Below are positions 15,106 through 23,946 of a stretch of DNA of 64,000 nt, piece after piece. The notes beneath the pieces were generated by a model, which saw only the letters and a list, made by a program, of their open reading frames with translations, was not told the DNA's origin and ran no database searches. Each line of letters starts with the position of its first letter. The first letter of the stretch is position 1. Position numbers and translations under genes: made by a program. The stretch lies in NCBI GenBank assembly GCA_963709085.1, contig CAVPVB010000007.1, positions 2,542,001 to 2,606,000 on the forward strand, in the 5' to 3' direction. The stretch comes from Rhodovastum sp963709085. GTDB lineage: Bacteria; Pseudomonadota; Alphaproteobacteria; Acetobacterales; Acetobacteraceae.

Positions 15106-16578
15106 TCAGGCTGGGGCGGGGGCGGCTCGGCGGCGAATGAGGTCGGGAAGGCGGGCGACGGTGTTGGCGGCGATGCCGAGACGATCGCCGAGGTAGGCCC
15201 AGAACGAGATGGCGTTCTTCTGGCAGGTCTTTTTCAGCGAGAGAAAGCTGTCCCGGCATCGTCGGCCGTCCTCGCTACGGGTGCCGCCGCTGATTTTTCG
15301 TAAGGTGACCGGATCGCGGATTTCCTGTTCGGAGATGTTGGTGTTGAGCGGAACCTCGGGCCGATCGAGCGCGACCAGCAACTCGGCTTTCCGTTCGTTG
15401 AGCCGGGCCAGCGCCTCGTCGAGGTCGGCAAAGCCGGTGGTGCGGCCGAAAACGCGATCGAACCGGGCTCTGAGCGATGCCCTGGCCTGGGCCGATGGGC
15501 TGGCTCGGTAAAGCTTGAGGTCGTGATACAGCCACCAGATCAGCAGGCGCACCAGGCCAACGGCGGCGCGCTGCGCATCGGTCACCGTGATCAGGCGGTT
15601 GATCAGGCGCTCGGCGTGGATCCAGCACAGCGCGTGCAGGAAGACGTTGAACTGACCGGCGCCGTCGCTGACGATCACCGCATCCTTGAGCAGGCCATGA
15701 TGGTCGAGGCTGCCGGCGACCGCGGCCTCGCTGGCCAGACGCACCGCTTTGGCGGCGGTGATGCCGATCGCGATCAGCTGGTCGGTCCAGGCATCCTCGT
15801 CGGCAAAGACCTGGCCTTCCTGGGTCATCAGCAGGTCGATCAGGGCCGGTGACGCATCCTGCTCGTGCAGGTAGATCAGAGCGGCGGCGTTGATGACGTA
15901 ATCCTTGAACGCGCCACGCAGGGTCATCAGGAACATCAGCCGGCTCTTGTGGCCGACGGTATCGAAACTGGTGAAGCGGTCGTCACCGATCTGGGTGATG
16001 ATGCCGTTGCCGCCCAGGTGGCGCGCCGTGGTGTCGTCCACCGAAAGCCACCGCGCCGTCTCCAGGCCGGCTTGCTTGACCGCCGCCTTTTCCGCGTGGA
16101 AGCGGTCGTGGCCTTTGGTCAGCAGGTTGGAAATCTGCCCGGCGGAAATCAGCATGCCGAAATCGCCGAGTTGCTGTCTCAGCAGCGGCATCGTCACCCG
16201 GCACTGATAGTGCTGGCTCAACAGGTAGCGCAGCAGATTGGCCCCAAAGTGCCCGTTCACCGCCTCGGGCAGCGGCGCCACCACGATCTTCCCCTCCGCC
16301 GTCAGGTAGAACGGGCGCCAGTAGCGTGTCACCCGGACTTCGATGACCAGGTCCTGAACCGTGTACGGCTTGTATCCCTTGAACCGCCAGCCAGGCTCGG
16401 GTGTGAATGGCACCACAACGTCGTCATCGACGATCAGGCGCGCGCTCTTGGGCTGACCTGGCTTCCGCCGTGGCCGCCGGCGCAGCTTCCTGCTGGTGCC
16501 GTCGCCCGGGACCACTCCCGCCCCCGGATCGGTGCCCTTCTCCATCCCGCTCGGCTTGATCTGCGGCCGCCCCTTCAG
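15106..16578 (-). pseudogene. IS66-like TnpC transposase, C-terminal part
   Basis: Joined to the N-terminal piece (18618-18761) once the IS110-type insert is removed, giving ENARLKVLKGRPQIKPSGM. Contains a basic region (RKLRRRPRRKPGQPKSAR), WLSVDDTTARHLGGNG with the first catalytic Asp, the Cys/His segment HALCWIHAERLINRLI, and LNTNISEQEIRDPVTLRKIS with the late acidic residue. A start inside this part (MEKGTDPGAG, 16545) would lack the N-terminal coiled coil. Confidence 0.85.
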
Positions 16579-16654
16579 ATGGGGTGGACAGCCCCAGGCA
16601 TCAGTGTGCCAAGCTCAGGGTCGTGGAAAGACCAACAGAGAGGGACCGTCCGCG

Positions 16655-17701
16655 ATGGCAATTACCATGATCGGCTTGGATACCGCAAAGTCCGTTTTTC
16701 AGGTTCACTGTGTCGATAGCGCCGGGAGGGTAGAGTTGAAGCGCAAGCTTCGGAGAGAAGAATTACTGCCATTTTTCGAGAAGCTGGAAAATTGCGTTGT
16801 CGTCATCGAAGCGTGCGGCGCAGGGCATCACTGGGCACGCCTGCTGACCGGCCTTGGGCACGAGGTGAGGTTGATTGCTCCTGAAGCAGCCCGGCCATTT
16901 GTAAAAAAAAGCAAGAAAAACGACTCTGCCGATGCAGCCGCACTTTGCGAAGCAGGGCGTCGTCCGGATATAAAATTCGTCCCTATCAAGACCGTTGAGC
17001 AGCAGGGCGTCATCGCCTTGCATTCCGCTAGAACATTACTTGTTAAGCAGGAGACGATGCTGGCAAATGCCATGCGTGCCCTGGCGACAGAGTTCGGCCT
17101 CACCGTTCCGAAAGGCATCGACAAGCTTGAGGATCTCGCAACGCTGATGGATGCGGACAAGACCATCCCGGAAAGAGCCACGCAGGCATTCGGGGAGTTG
17201 CACAGCCATTGTGGCGTGGTGGCCGCACGCATTGCAACACTCGAAGCGCGGATAGTCGATCATGCGCGGCACGATGAAACGGCGCGGCGCCTGGCCACGG
17301 TTCCTGGCATCGGGCCGATTACCGCGTCACTGATCTCCGCGACGGTCGGCGACAACATCGGTGCCTTCAAGAGCGCGCGGCATTTCGCCGCCTGGCTCGG
17401 TCTGGTGCCGCGCCAGCACTCCACCGGCGGAAAGACCCGCCTTGGTCGGATCACCAAGGCAGGCAACAAAGAAATTCGCAGGCTTCTCGTCCTTGGAGCC
17501 ACGTCGATGGTGCATCGGGCAGCGCAATGGAATAGCGCAGCCGGCGTTTGGGTCCGGGGTATCCTGGAACGGCGCCCGGTCAGGCTGGCGACCGTTGCGT
17601 TGGCAAACAAGATGGCGCGCATCGCCTGGGCGCTGATGACGCGCAAAGAGGTCTACCGAGCGAAGGGGCGTGTCGTAGCCGCTGCGGAGGCTGCAGCGTG
17701 A
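16655..17701 (+). CDS. IS110-family DEDD transposase
   Basis: 348 aa from ATG 16655 (MAITMIGLDTAKSVFQVHCV). N-terminal RuvC-like DEDD domain: Asp in GLDTAKSVFQVH, Glu in VVIEACGAGHHWARL, Asp pair in KSKKNDSADAAALCEAG. The C-terminal Transposase_20 domain has the helix-hairpin-helix VPGIGPITASLISATVGD, FAAWLGLVPRQHSTGGK, and the conserved Ser-bearing KEIRRLLVLGATSMVHRA. Recombination by this family is directed by an element-encoded guide RNA (bridge or seek RNA). Confidence 0.95.
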   Translation: MAITMIGLDTAKSVFQVHCVDSAGRVELKRKLRREELLPFFEKLENCVVVIEACGAGHHWARLLTGLGHEVRLIAPEAARPFVKKSKKNDSADAAALCEAGRRPDIKFVPIKTVEQQGVIALHSARTLLVKQETMLANAMRALATEFGLTVPKGIDKLEDLATLMDADKTIPERATQAFGELHSHCGVVAARIATLEARIVDHARHDETARRLATVPGIGPITASLISATVGDNIGAFKSARHFAAWLGLVPRQHSTGGKTRLGRITKAGNKEIRRLLVLGATSMVHRAAQWNSAAGVWVRGILERRPVRLATVALANKMARIAWALMTRKEVYRAKGRVVAAAEAAA

Positions 17702-18113
17702 CATTCCCGCGCAACGCGGTAGGCGACGGGCGCAAGCCCGACTGATCCGACAGCAAGCGCTGAACCGCGTGATGGGAAAGGCTGTGGTCAAGACAGTTCA
17801 GGCAATACCGTTCAAGGATCTGTGCCCCGAGCACGCCTTTCAGATTGGTGCCTGACACGCAAGCGCACCCCCATGATGGCCAGCGGCAAGCGCCGCACGA
17901 CAGGCCGGACATAAGGGCGCAACTGACCGGATCTTTCCTTCACGCCGCTCGACGATTGCTGAACCGAAGGTGACGATGGTCACGCTCGACCGACTGACGC
18001 GTCATTGCGATGCCGGCGCGGTCGGCCGCGACTGCTGCCGTTTGCAATTCAGAACGCGCGCCTGAACCCACATGCCAACATTGTTTCGTGACGTAACGAT
18101 TGGGAGTGAGATC
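17702..18113 (+). other. Non-coding 3' region of the IS1111-like element, candidate guide RNA
   Basis: About 410 bp with no convincing ORF between the transposase stop and the passenger ORF. In IS1111-group elements the guide RNA is encoded downstream of the transposase, so this is where it would be expected. No structure was computed, and the call rests on position only. Confidence 0.35.
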
Positions 18114-18425
18114 ATGCCACGCAGGCCGATCGGCGAAAGAGCCATGACCGATGCTGAACGCCAGGCCCGTTACCGTGCCGCACGCGCGGCTGGCGCACCG
18201 GTGATGCGCACGCGTCGCCCGGCCGATCTTCGTAGCCGCGCCCGCCGCTGGCATGACGCCGTCGCCGAACTGACGGAGTTGCAGGCGCAGTATGCCGCCT
18301 GGTTGGAGGTTCTGCCGATCAACCAACAAGACAGTACGCTGGCCGACGCATTGCAAGCGATCTGCGACCTTGATCTTGCCGAACTGCAGGCGATCGACCC
18401 GCCACGCGGGTTCGGCCGCGACTGA
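18114..18425 (+). CDS. 103-aa passenger protein of the IS1111-like element
   Basis: From ATG 18114, with GGGAGTGAG upstream: MPRRPIGERAMTDAERQARY, then RARRWHDAVAELTELQAQYA and ICDLDLAELQAIDPPRGFGRD. Strongly basic N-terminal half, helical middle, acidic end. Similar short proteins are common beside transposases in alphaproteobacteria, but their role is not established. It lies inside the mapped IS ends, so it moves with the element. DNA binding is a guess from the basic charge. Confidence 0.6.
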   Translation: MPRRPIGERAMTDAERQARYRAARAAGAPVMRTRRPADLRSRARRWHDAVAELTELQAQYAAWLEVLPINQQDSTLADALQAICDLDLAELQAIDPPRGFGRD

Positions 18426-18470
18426 GCATTCCCGTTCCCCTCCTCGCTGTTTCGGGCTCGTCGAAGGAAC

Positions 18471-18521
18471 TGAACCACGCGTAGGTCGCCCGCAAAAAGC
18501 GGGCGGCCTACGCGTGGTTCA
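18471..18521. repeat. Long near-perfect hairpin (23-bp arms)
   Basis: Arms 18471-18493 and 18499-18521 pair over 23 bp with a single mismatch (a G-U pair in RNA), around a loop of five A residues. It lies 45 bp after the passenger ORF, inside the IS1111-like element. It may be a terminator without a strong T-run, or a recombination or RNA-processing structure. Confidence 0.8.
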
Positions 18522-18617
18522 GCCGAGCAAGCAAAAAGGGCCCTCCGGGGGCTCCCCCCTGCGTCGGGAGGCCGCAAGCCAGCCAGACGCCATTGACACC
18601 GGGGGCCGTCCACATAA

Positions 18618-18761
18618 GACCTTGAGCCGGGCGTTCTCTTCGGCCACCGCCGCCACCGCCGCTTCAAGCTTGGCATTGGCCTCCCAAAGCCCAATCACCA
18701 GCCTCCGCAACTCGTCGGCGGAACAGGCGGCCAGATCGGGAAAGCGCGGCGCGGTTGCCAT
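18618..18761 (-). pseudogene. IS66-like TnpC transposase, N-terminal part
   Basis: Starts at ATG 18761: MATAPRFPDLAACSADELRR then LVIGLWEANAKLEAAVAAVA and EENARLKV, the N-terminal leucine-zipper-like coiled coil of IS66 transposases. It is cut at 18618 by the IS110-type element, and the rest continues at 16578. ATG 18779 is an alternative start. Confidence 0.8.
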
Positions 18762-18956
18762 GCCCGCAGGGAATCCCAAACCCGCGACAATTGGAATCCC
18801 ACCAAGCCAACTTTCTTCGTTTGGCTCCCGACCAGCCTTGCCACCGGTTTTTGATCATTGTCGGCGGCGGCCACGTTGACCGAAGGCCGGCACGTAAGGT
18901 ACGTCGTCATTCCGTAGCAATGACTATCACCAATCGACGAGATTCGAGGTCGAGCG

Positions 18957-19154
18957 ATGAGCGAACCACTACATGTACAAACCGGAGGCGCTGCCGGTTC
19001 ACAGCACGATACGCCGCAGGCAATGGAAATGCCATCGAAGTCTACCATGACCGCGGCTGAAGCAATGTCATTGCACTCCGTAGAAACCTTCCGCTTATGT
19101 GGTGGGCGACGAAGTTGTATCGTTTTACTTATCGTTGGCCAGTCAGTGCCGTGA
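18957..19154 (+). CDS. Short hypothetical ORF, 65 aa
   Basis: ATG 18957 follows GAGGTCGAGCG, a usable ribosome site. The first 45 residues (MSEPLHVQTGGAAGSQHDTP, then MTAAEAMSLHSVETF) look protein-like; the end is less so and overlaps the next ORF in another frame. This could be one gene with the following ORF after a frameshift. No family recognised. Confidence 0.3.
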   Translation: MSEPLHVQTGGAAGSQHDTPQAMEMPSKSTMTAAEAMSLHSVETFRLCGGRRSCIVLLIVGQSVP

Positions 19155-19360
19155 GATTTTATGACCCAATCTGTGTGGATGATGAGCCAAGGCTGTTTTC
19201 TCTCGGAGCTGCATCCTTGCTTGAGGCGCTAGAAGAATATGAAGCAAAGCGGCATCCGAACCCATCAATAACTGATACATTTGGAACTGATGACGAGTAC
19301 GCAGAAATAAAAAATGTTAAAATTTCACGCAATAGATGGCTCATGCGCTGGCGTTATTGA
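19097..19360 (+). CDS. Hypothetical ORF, 87 aa
   Basis: MWWATKLYRFTYRWPVSAVR, FYDPICVDDEPRLFSLGAAS and LLEALEEYEAKRHPNPSITD. Moderately AT-rich compared with the window. It overlaps the next gene by about 45 bp. It may be a real small protein or the remnant of a longer one joined to the ORF before it. Confidence 0.4.
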   Translation: MWWATKLYRFTYRWPVSAVRFYDPICVDDEPRLFSLGAASLLEALEEYEAKRHPNPSITDTFGTDDEYAEIKNVKISRNRWLMRWRY

Positions 19361-20134
19361 AGAATTAAGGGGTGACACGAGGCGCGCAGGCGAGATTAAC
19401 GGGAGATTGCGCGCCGCGACAACAGAACTCCGGGTTTGTGTAGCAAATGGGAGAATAAGATGCTCCGCGATGGAAACTCCAAACACTTCGAGAGCAGAAA
19501 TCAAGCCAGACGAGTGGAGGGTTGGACTGGACATATACCCAGATGGAACCATACGCGAGCGCGATATCGGTGTTTATCGTCACTCTCTATTATTTGATAC
19601 AAACGAATTAACTATGCTATGGCCGAGCGGCGGACGTGCCATCCAACCGCTTCAACCTGCGGAGTTGCACGGTGGACATGGGATCCAGGCGAGTGCGACC
19701 AACCCTTTTACTTCGCCCGGTGTAGGGCCTGTTAGTCCTTGAGTTCCATGAAAATATTGGAGAATTTCGGCGGACGATCGGGAAAAGACGCATATTGATC
19801 CGCATAGAGAATCACATATGACGTTGGCGTCGCTGAGTTGCCTGGCGTGCAAGAAAAATACTGAGCAGATTCAGCTCATGGTGCAGAACTCAAGGACTAA
19901 CAGGCCCTAGACAAAAAATCGAAAGGTGGGCGCCTGCCCCTGCACGATTGGGACGCTTTTTGGATTGAGGTTGCAATTTGGCTTGAGAGAAACGGAACAG
20001 AAAGTCAAGACCGGCCGAGACTGCAGGAACACATGGAAAATTGGGCTGCGAAGGAGTGGGATGTCTCACCCGACGCGTCCACGATCCGCGGTAGATTAAA
20101 GAAGCTTTATGACAAGGCAAACGCGCGGAACTGA
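19314..20134 (+). pseudogene. Phage-type hypothetical gene split by a TA-flanked MITE
   Basis: The first part reads to the MITE with RAEIKPDEWRVGLDIYPDGT and SLLFDTNELTMLWPSGG. Removing the 183-bp MITE and one TA joins TSPGV to DKKSKGGRLPLHDWDAFWIE in frame, and the gene then runs through AIWLERNGTESQDRPRLQEH and TIRGRLKKLYDKANARN to a stop at 20134. The (K)GGRxPxxDWDAFxxEVA pattern is a widespread island/phage protein type of unknown function. The upstream start is uncertain. With the MITE present the reading frame ends 3 bp into the insertion tail at 19742. Confidence 0.75.
19725..19907. mobile_element. 183-bp MITE with TA duplication
   Basis: Perfect terminal inverted repeats beginning GGGCCTGTTAGTCCTTGAG (22 bp in all) with a TA on each side. 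The inner part is AT-richer and non-coding. The termini resemble those of IS5-family elements that duplicate 2-3 bp around TA. No autonomous partner with these ends was found in the window. Confidence 0.9.
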
Positions 20135-20223
20135 GTTCCCCGCGGTTCCGCGCGTTTCGCGTGGGAGAACTGACGTTCGTGCAGTAGATGATATGGCACC
20201 ACCACGTAACTGGAGGTGCCCAA

Positions 20224-20712
20224 GTGAATGTCACGACCCAATGCAACCGCGGCCGCGCGGGACGAAAGGCGGCCATCGACCTTGACGATCCGCCTGTGAG
20301 TGCCGCTGAGACTACGGCTGGAATCGACCTTCCTCTCTCGGCGTCTTCGCACGATGCACGTGCCGACGGACATCCGAGGCGCGCCAACCATGTCACGCCA
20401 AAGCGTCCACAGCTGCACCGCTGCGAACTGAAGACGGTCGGTAATTCCGGGGCGGACAAGAATCGCCACGCCCCTGGCGTTGGCGTCGCCGCTGGCGACA
20501 AGCGCCTGCCGCCGCCAACGGTTGCTGGATCTTTCGATGATATCTTTCTCGATGATCGCGAACTGGCGGCGAGGTGGAATTGCTCGCCGAAGACACTGCG
20601 GAACCAGCGATCCCTGCGAATGGGATGCCCGTACGTCCACCTCGGCCGTCTGGTCCGCTACCGCCTAAGCGATGTATTGGCGTTCGAGGCCGACGGGAGG
20701 ATCGGCCCATGA
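20224..20712 (+). CDS. Helix-turn-helix DNA-binding protein
   Basis: 162 aa from GTG 20224, chosen over ATG 20188 because GGAGGT sits at the right distance. The N-terminal 100 residues are polar and poorly conserved in look. The C-terminal domain is an AlpA/MerR-like winged helix: FLDDRELAARWNCSPKTLRN, QRSLRMGCPYVHLGRLVRYR and LSDVLAFEADG. Such proteins act as excisionases or activators of island replication genes. A MITE begins 16 bp after its stop. Confidence 0.7.
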   Translation: MNVTTQCNRGRAGRKAAIDLDDPPVSAAETTAGIDLPLSASSHDARADGHPRRANHVTPKRPQLHRCELKTVGNSGADKNRHAPGVGVAAGDKRLPPPTVAGSFDDIFLDDRELAARWNCSPKTLRNQRSLRMGCPYVHLGRLVRYRLSDVLAFEADGRIGP

Positions 20713-20728
20713 ACCGCAAGCAAAATTG

Positions 20729-20872
20729 GAAACTGCTCAAAAACTGGTGGCACGCAGGCGCAGCAAGCTGGAGCCTCCATTCTAACTAATTGATATTCCT
20801 TGGGTCGCTGTGTGGTCAGCTGCCACCGGACCGGTTGATATCGATCCTTGCCACCGGTTTTTGATCATTTAC
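20729..20872. mobile_element. 144-bp MITE related to the IS66-like element
   Basis: The termini, GAAACTGCTCAAAAACTGG and (complement) GTAAATGATCAAAAACCGG, continue GGCA-like and match the IS66-like ends at 15081 and 18862 (core TCAAAAAC-T/C-GGTGGCA). An 8-bp target duplication CAAAATTG is at 20721-20728 and 20873-20880. It has no coding capacity. Confidence 0.85.
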
Positions 20873-20955
20873 CAAAATTGCTCGCACGGCTGGGGAGGCC
20901 AGCCTTCCGCTAAGGCGCGCCATCTCGCATCCGTGCTGCGCGAGGAGATGGGCCA

Positions 20956-21384
20956 ATGAATTCTCACGACAACCGTGCCGCCGTCAACGTCGACCGCGAC
21001 GTGGCCGGCCGGCCCAGGGCAATGCCCCTCACCTGCCAACATTTCGAGCAAACAGACGCAGCGATCGCAAGTGGCACGCCGCTCGGCGAAGAAGAGCCTC
21101 CTTTCCCTGAGGATCATATCGAGCTCACGGGCTACTGGACGAATCAGGCACAGCACGACAAAGAAGAACTTCCTTTTCCTGATGCCTATAGCGAGCCCAC
21201 CGATGACTGGCCAGTCACTGTGCCGCCACCGGAGAGTGACTCAGGGCAGTGGCAGGACGCCAACGATTCAGATGATATCCCATGGCTTTGGAACCCATCG
21301 AACTGGGAACCGGACCTGTCGTATGGCGAAGCGGAACCTCCTCTTCGCGACGAGGAAAACGAGCCGGTGAGCCGACGCCCATGA
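20956..21384 (+). CDS. Acidic hypothetical protein with internal duplication
   Basis: 142 aa, rich in Asp, Glu, Pro and Trp. Two or three copies of a loose unit are seen: GEEEPPFPEDHIELTGYW, KEELPFPDAYSEPTDDW and a weaker PWLWNPSNWEPDLSYGEAEP. There is no signal peptide or membrane segment. The high negative charge resembles DNA-mimic or anti-restriction proteins, but that is only a charge-based idea. It overlaps a possible next start by 4 bp. Confidence 0.5.
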   Translation: MNSHDNRAAVNVDRDVAGRPRAMPLTCQHFEQTDAAIASGTPLGEEEPPFPEDHIELTGYWTNQAQHDKEELPFPDAYSEPTDDWPVTVPPPESDSGQWQDANDSDDIPWLWNPSNWEPDLSYGEAEPPLRDEENEPVSRRP

Positions 21385-21490
21385 GCGTGATCTGCTGCCG
21401 CGCACCGCGCCACGGACTTCCTTGCCGACTATGCTGTTTCCACGGACCGCCCGTGCGCCGGCTCTGCCGCGGACGGATACACCAGCGAGA

Positions 21491-21634
21491 ATGGGCAAGA
21501 CCACCAATTCAACTCGTGGTTGTCCATGCGGCTGCGAAAGGCATGCTGGGAACTCACAAGCGTACGAGGCTCAGATGGCTGAGGAGGCTCATTACCAGGG
21601 CCATCCGGTTCTCTGTACGATACCATATTCGTGA
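21491..21634 (+). pseudogene. Small Cys-rich gene, 3' end displaced by ISAs1 insertion
   Basis: MGKTTNSTRGCPCGCERHAG then NSQAYEAQMAEEAHY. The ISAs1 element enters at 21596; the reading frame then runs to 21634 inside it. Removing the element and one duplication gives AHYAISHP and a stop at 22928. A more distant start at 21422 is possible. The CPCGC motif hints at metal binding. No family recognised. Confidence 0.4.
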
Positions 21635-22900
21635 TTACTCACACGCCCTTCATGACGCATACGGAGGCAACGTCCTGTAGGTTGAGCCAGAAGCCGTGCT
21701 GGATGTTGTCGATGCCGTTGGCACGCCCGAGGTTGAGAGCAAAGCTCTTCAGGCGCGCGACGATACCTGGGTTGACGCGGATCTTGCTGGCGTCCTCGCC
21801 TAGGGAACCGTCGCGAACGCGGTGGTTGCGGTTCTCTATGCCCCAGTGATCGCGTATGGCCTTGGCATAGTAGGTGACCCGCCGACCAACGCGGTTGGTG
21901 ATGTACCACGAGATTTCGACAGTGGTTTCCCAGCGCCACCAGGAGCCGGGCACCCGCGTGCATACGGTGCGGGTGACGCGAAGCGCCACGCGCGCATATG
22001 GCTTCCACCTCTCCAGGCCGAGCCGCGGCCCAGCTTCGAACATCTCCACGCGCCGCGTCTCCTTCCTACCGCGCTCTATCTTGTCGGTAGTTTCGCAGAT
22101 CTGAACTGGCGAGTTCGTGACCGCCATCATCTCAACCGCGTCAACCAGTCCCTCCTGGTTGTCCTTGACCTGCACCAGAACATTGCTGCCGACGGCGATC
22201 GCCGCCTCGAAGGTCTTCACCTGGCAGTGCATCGCGTCGAAGGTGTAGAGCCTGTCCTTGAGGCCAAGCGCCAGGATAAGTTCCTGCGCCGCAGGTATCT
22301 CGTTGGTCTTCTGATCGATTTCGACGTGCGCGAGGATGACACGTCCGACCGTGCCGAACACGCTCAGGATTTGCTTCATCCGCTGATTGGTAGCCATGTC
22401 GGCGCTGCCCTTCATCGTCTTGCCGTCGACGGCCGCTGTCTTTTCGTCAATCCCCTTGCCCGCGAGAGCGTCCGCTTCGAGTGCCGCCGCATGGATGCGG
22501 AACGCGGATTCAAAGCCCTCCGGGCAGAGGCTGGCGAGCAGGTCGCGTAACTGGCTCTTGCCGATCGGCTTCTTCATGTCGCAGGGAAAGTGCCTCTTCA
22601 GCAGCTTGAAATGCCTGCGGATGAACGCCGCCATGCGCTTATAGCTATGCGCCCCGCACAAGTTAGCCAGAATACAGAAGAGTAAAACCTGCGGCAAAGG
22701 ATGCCGCCTTCCCTCGACCCGGCGCGGGTCAGGAACATCCACAAGCACATCCAGGAGCGTGACTGACACGACCGTAATCTCATATTTGGTTGAAGCCGTG
22801 GTCATCCACCACACCCCCGAAATCCAGCGCCTTGCGGCTCCAGGCCGAGAATCACTTCCCCCTGTCAGTTACTGCTGTTTCAGAGAATCGGACGGCCCTG
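21596..22900 (-). mobile_element. ISAs1-family element (type C), 1305 bp
   Basis: Inverted repeats CAGGGCCATCCGGTTCTCTG and (complement) CAGGGCCGTCCGATTCTCTG. The 10-bp target duplication GGCTCATTAC is at 21586-21595 and 22901-22910. It carries one intact transposase and is distinct from the other ISAs1 types in this window. Confidence 0.94.
21639..22814 (-). CDS. ISAs1-family transposase (type C)
   Basis: About 391 aa; the start may be the downstream ATG of MTTASTKYEITVVSVTLLDV. DVPDPRRVEGRRHPLPQVLL in the N-terminus, Asp in TAAVDGKTMKGSADMA, TFDAMHCQVKTFEAAI, VQVKDNQEGLVDAVE and Glu in RDHWGIENRNHRVRDGSLGE. It appears full length and intact. The C-terminal IDNIQHGFWLNLQD resembles the H-repeat-associated branch. 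Confidence 0.94.
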   Translation of the reverse strand: MWWMTTASTKYEITVVSVTLLDVLVDVPDPRRVEGRRHPLPQVLLFCILANLCGAHSYKRMAAFIRRHFKLLKRHFPCDMKKPIGKSQLRDLLASLCPEGFESAFRIHAAALEADALAGKGIDEKTAAVDGKTMKGSADMATNQRMKQILSVFGTVGRVILAHVEIDQKTNEIPAAQELILALGLKDRLYTFDAMHCQVKTFEAAIAVGSNVLVQVKDNQEGLVDAVEMMAVTNSPVQICETTDKIERGRKETRRVEMFEAGPRLGLERWKPYARVALRVTRTVCTRVPGSWWRWETTVEISWYITNRVGRRVTYYAKAIRDHWGIENRNHRVRDGSLGEDASKIRVNPGIVARLKSFALNLGRANGIDNIQHGFWLNLQDVASVCVMKGV

Positions 22901-22972
22901 GGCTCATTACGCAATCTCACATCCATAATTTAAGTGTGGTTAGTGCAAGTGCAACAGTATTGGAACCATAAA

Positions 22973-23829
22973 ATGCGGAGAAAAGATGGACGGAATTTGA
23001 ACCCGTGGGATTCGGCATTGCCGGATTCGACTTTTGACGTCCGCACATACTATCCCGATTTCGAGTCCATTGAATATGCAAATAAAGAGCGTAACCAACG
23101 GATCCGCTTACTTAAAACTGGAAACCTAAAGCAACAGCAGTTGGTCAAAAAAATCACCGACTGCAGCAAACCTTCCCGGTGCTTGATACCAATATGCCCG
23201 CTCTGCATGGGTCGGTATCGTATATGGTTGGTCAGCGAGTGCATGCAGCTATACGGGTCAGAACGTGACTTAGTGATGATCACCTTGATTCCCCCCGCCA
23301 CCTCGGTCCCCGCCGGCCAATTGCACCGAGTTCGAGCCCAAACGGATGTCCGACACACTCAGACAGCAATTGACCCGGGCAGGTTGCCTAGGCCCGATCG
23401 TCGGAGGCTTGGATGGTACGCTACCAGCAGTGGGCCGAGCACTACCAGCCGCACTTCCATCTTATCGCGCCGGCCAGCGCCCGCAAGGCGTTCGAGACAC
23501 TGCGCCCGTTATATCCCCAGACCGCAACGGGGTCAGCCGGACTTGTCATCAAGCCGGTCACCGATCTGGCAAGCGGCCTTTCATATTGTCAGAAAGCGTA
23601 CTGGTCGCAGCGAGTGCACTTCGAGGATGCCCTCGAACGGGAGCGGTCGGCGAAGCGTCGACTGGAGCCTGAACAGGAACTGGAGTGGCTAAGCTGGCAG
23701 GCGAGCCGTTCGCTGGCCAGCTTGCTGTTCCTCTACGGTGCACGCCGCTATGGGCATGTTCTCCGTCGCCATCAGGCATCTGCGACAACCGGCGCCCAAC
23801 ACCATGATCATAATCTCGGGACATGGTGA
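22973..23829 (+). pseudogene. HUH-type replication-initiator-like protein, two frameshifts
   Basis: Three frames are needed. Part one (22973 to about 23330): a possible zinc-finger segment SRCLIPICPLCMGRYRIWLV and ERDLVMITLIPPATSVPAGQ. Part two: EFEPKRMSDTLRQQLTRAGC and GPIVGGLDG. Part three (from about 23413): RYQQWAEHYQPHFHLIAPAS, where HFH fits the metal-binding HUH motif, and SGLSYCQKAYWSQRVHFED, where Tyr-x-x-Lys fits the nicking Tyr motif. The order and spacing resemble rolling-circle Rep or relaxase-like proteins. Both breaks look like simple indels. Confidence 0.6.
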
Positions 23830-23946
23830 TGCCCACGCCATGGCACACGCAACATGAACTCGCCGCCGGATCCGCGCAGGGGGCTGCGGCTCTTTCCCTT
23901 CGCGCCGCCCTCTCCATTGCCGACGCGTCGATGCGCCGAAATTGCT

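Larger units (their letters stand above)
16579..18617 (+). mobile_element. IS110/IS1111-type element with passenger ORF, 2039 bp
   Basis: Boundaries come from exact restoration of the interrupted TnpC reading frame, with no target duplication, as expected for this family. Sub-terminal inverted repeats GTGGACAGCCCC (16584-16595) and, complemented, GTGGACGGCCCC (18602-18613) lie 5 and 4 bp from the ends, an IS1111-group trait. Contents: DEDD transposase, about 410 bp of non-coding DNA, a 103-aa ORF and a 51-bp hairpin. It is longer than usual for the family. Confidence 0.8.
15081..18862 (-). mobile_element. IS66-like element, interrupted by an IS110/IS1111-type element
   Basis: The ends are inverted repeats starting GACAATGATCAAAAAC, followed by T/C and GGTGGCAA. 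An 8-bp target duplication GGCGGCGG at 15073-15080 and 18863-18870 is the length expected for IS66. Without the 2039-bp insert the element is 1743 bp and encodes one TnpC-like transposase. A short non-autonomous relative is at 20729-20872. Confidence 0.88.
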
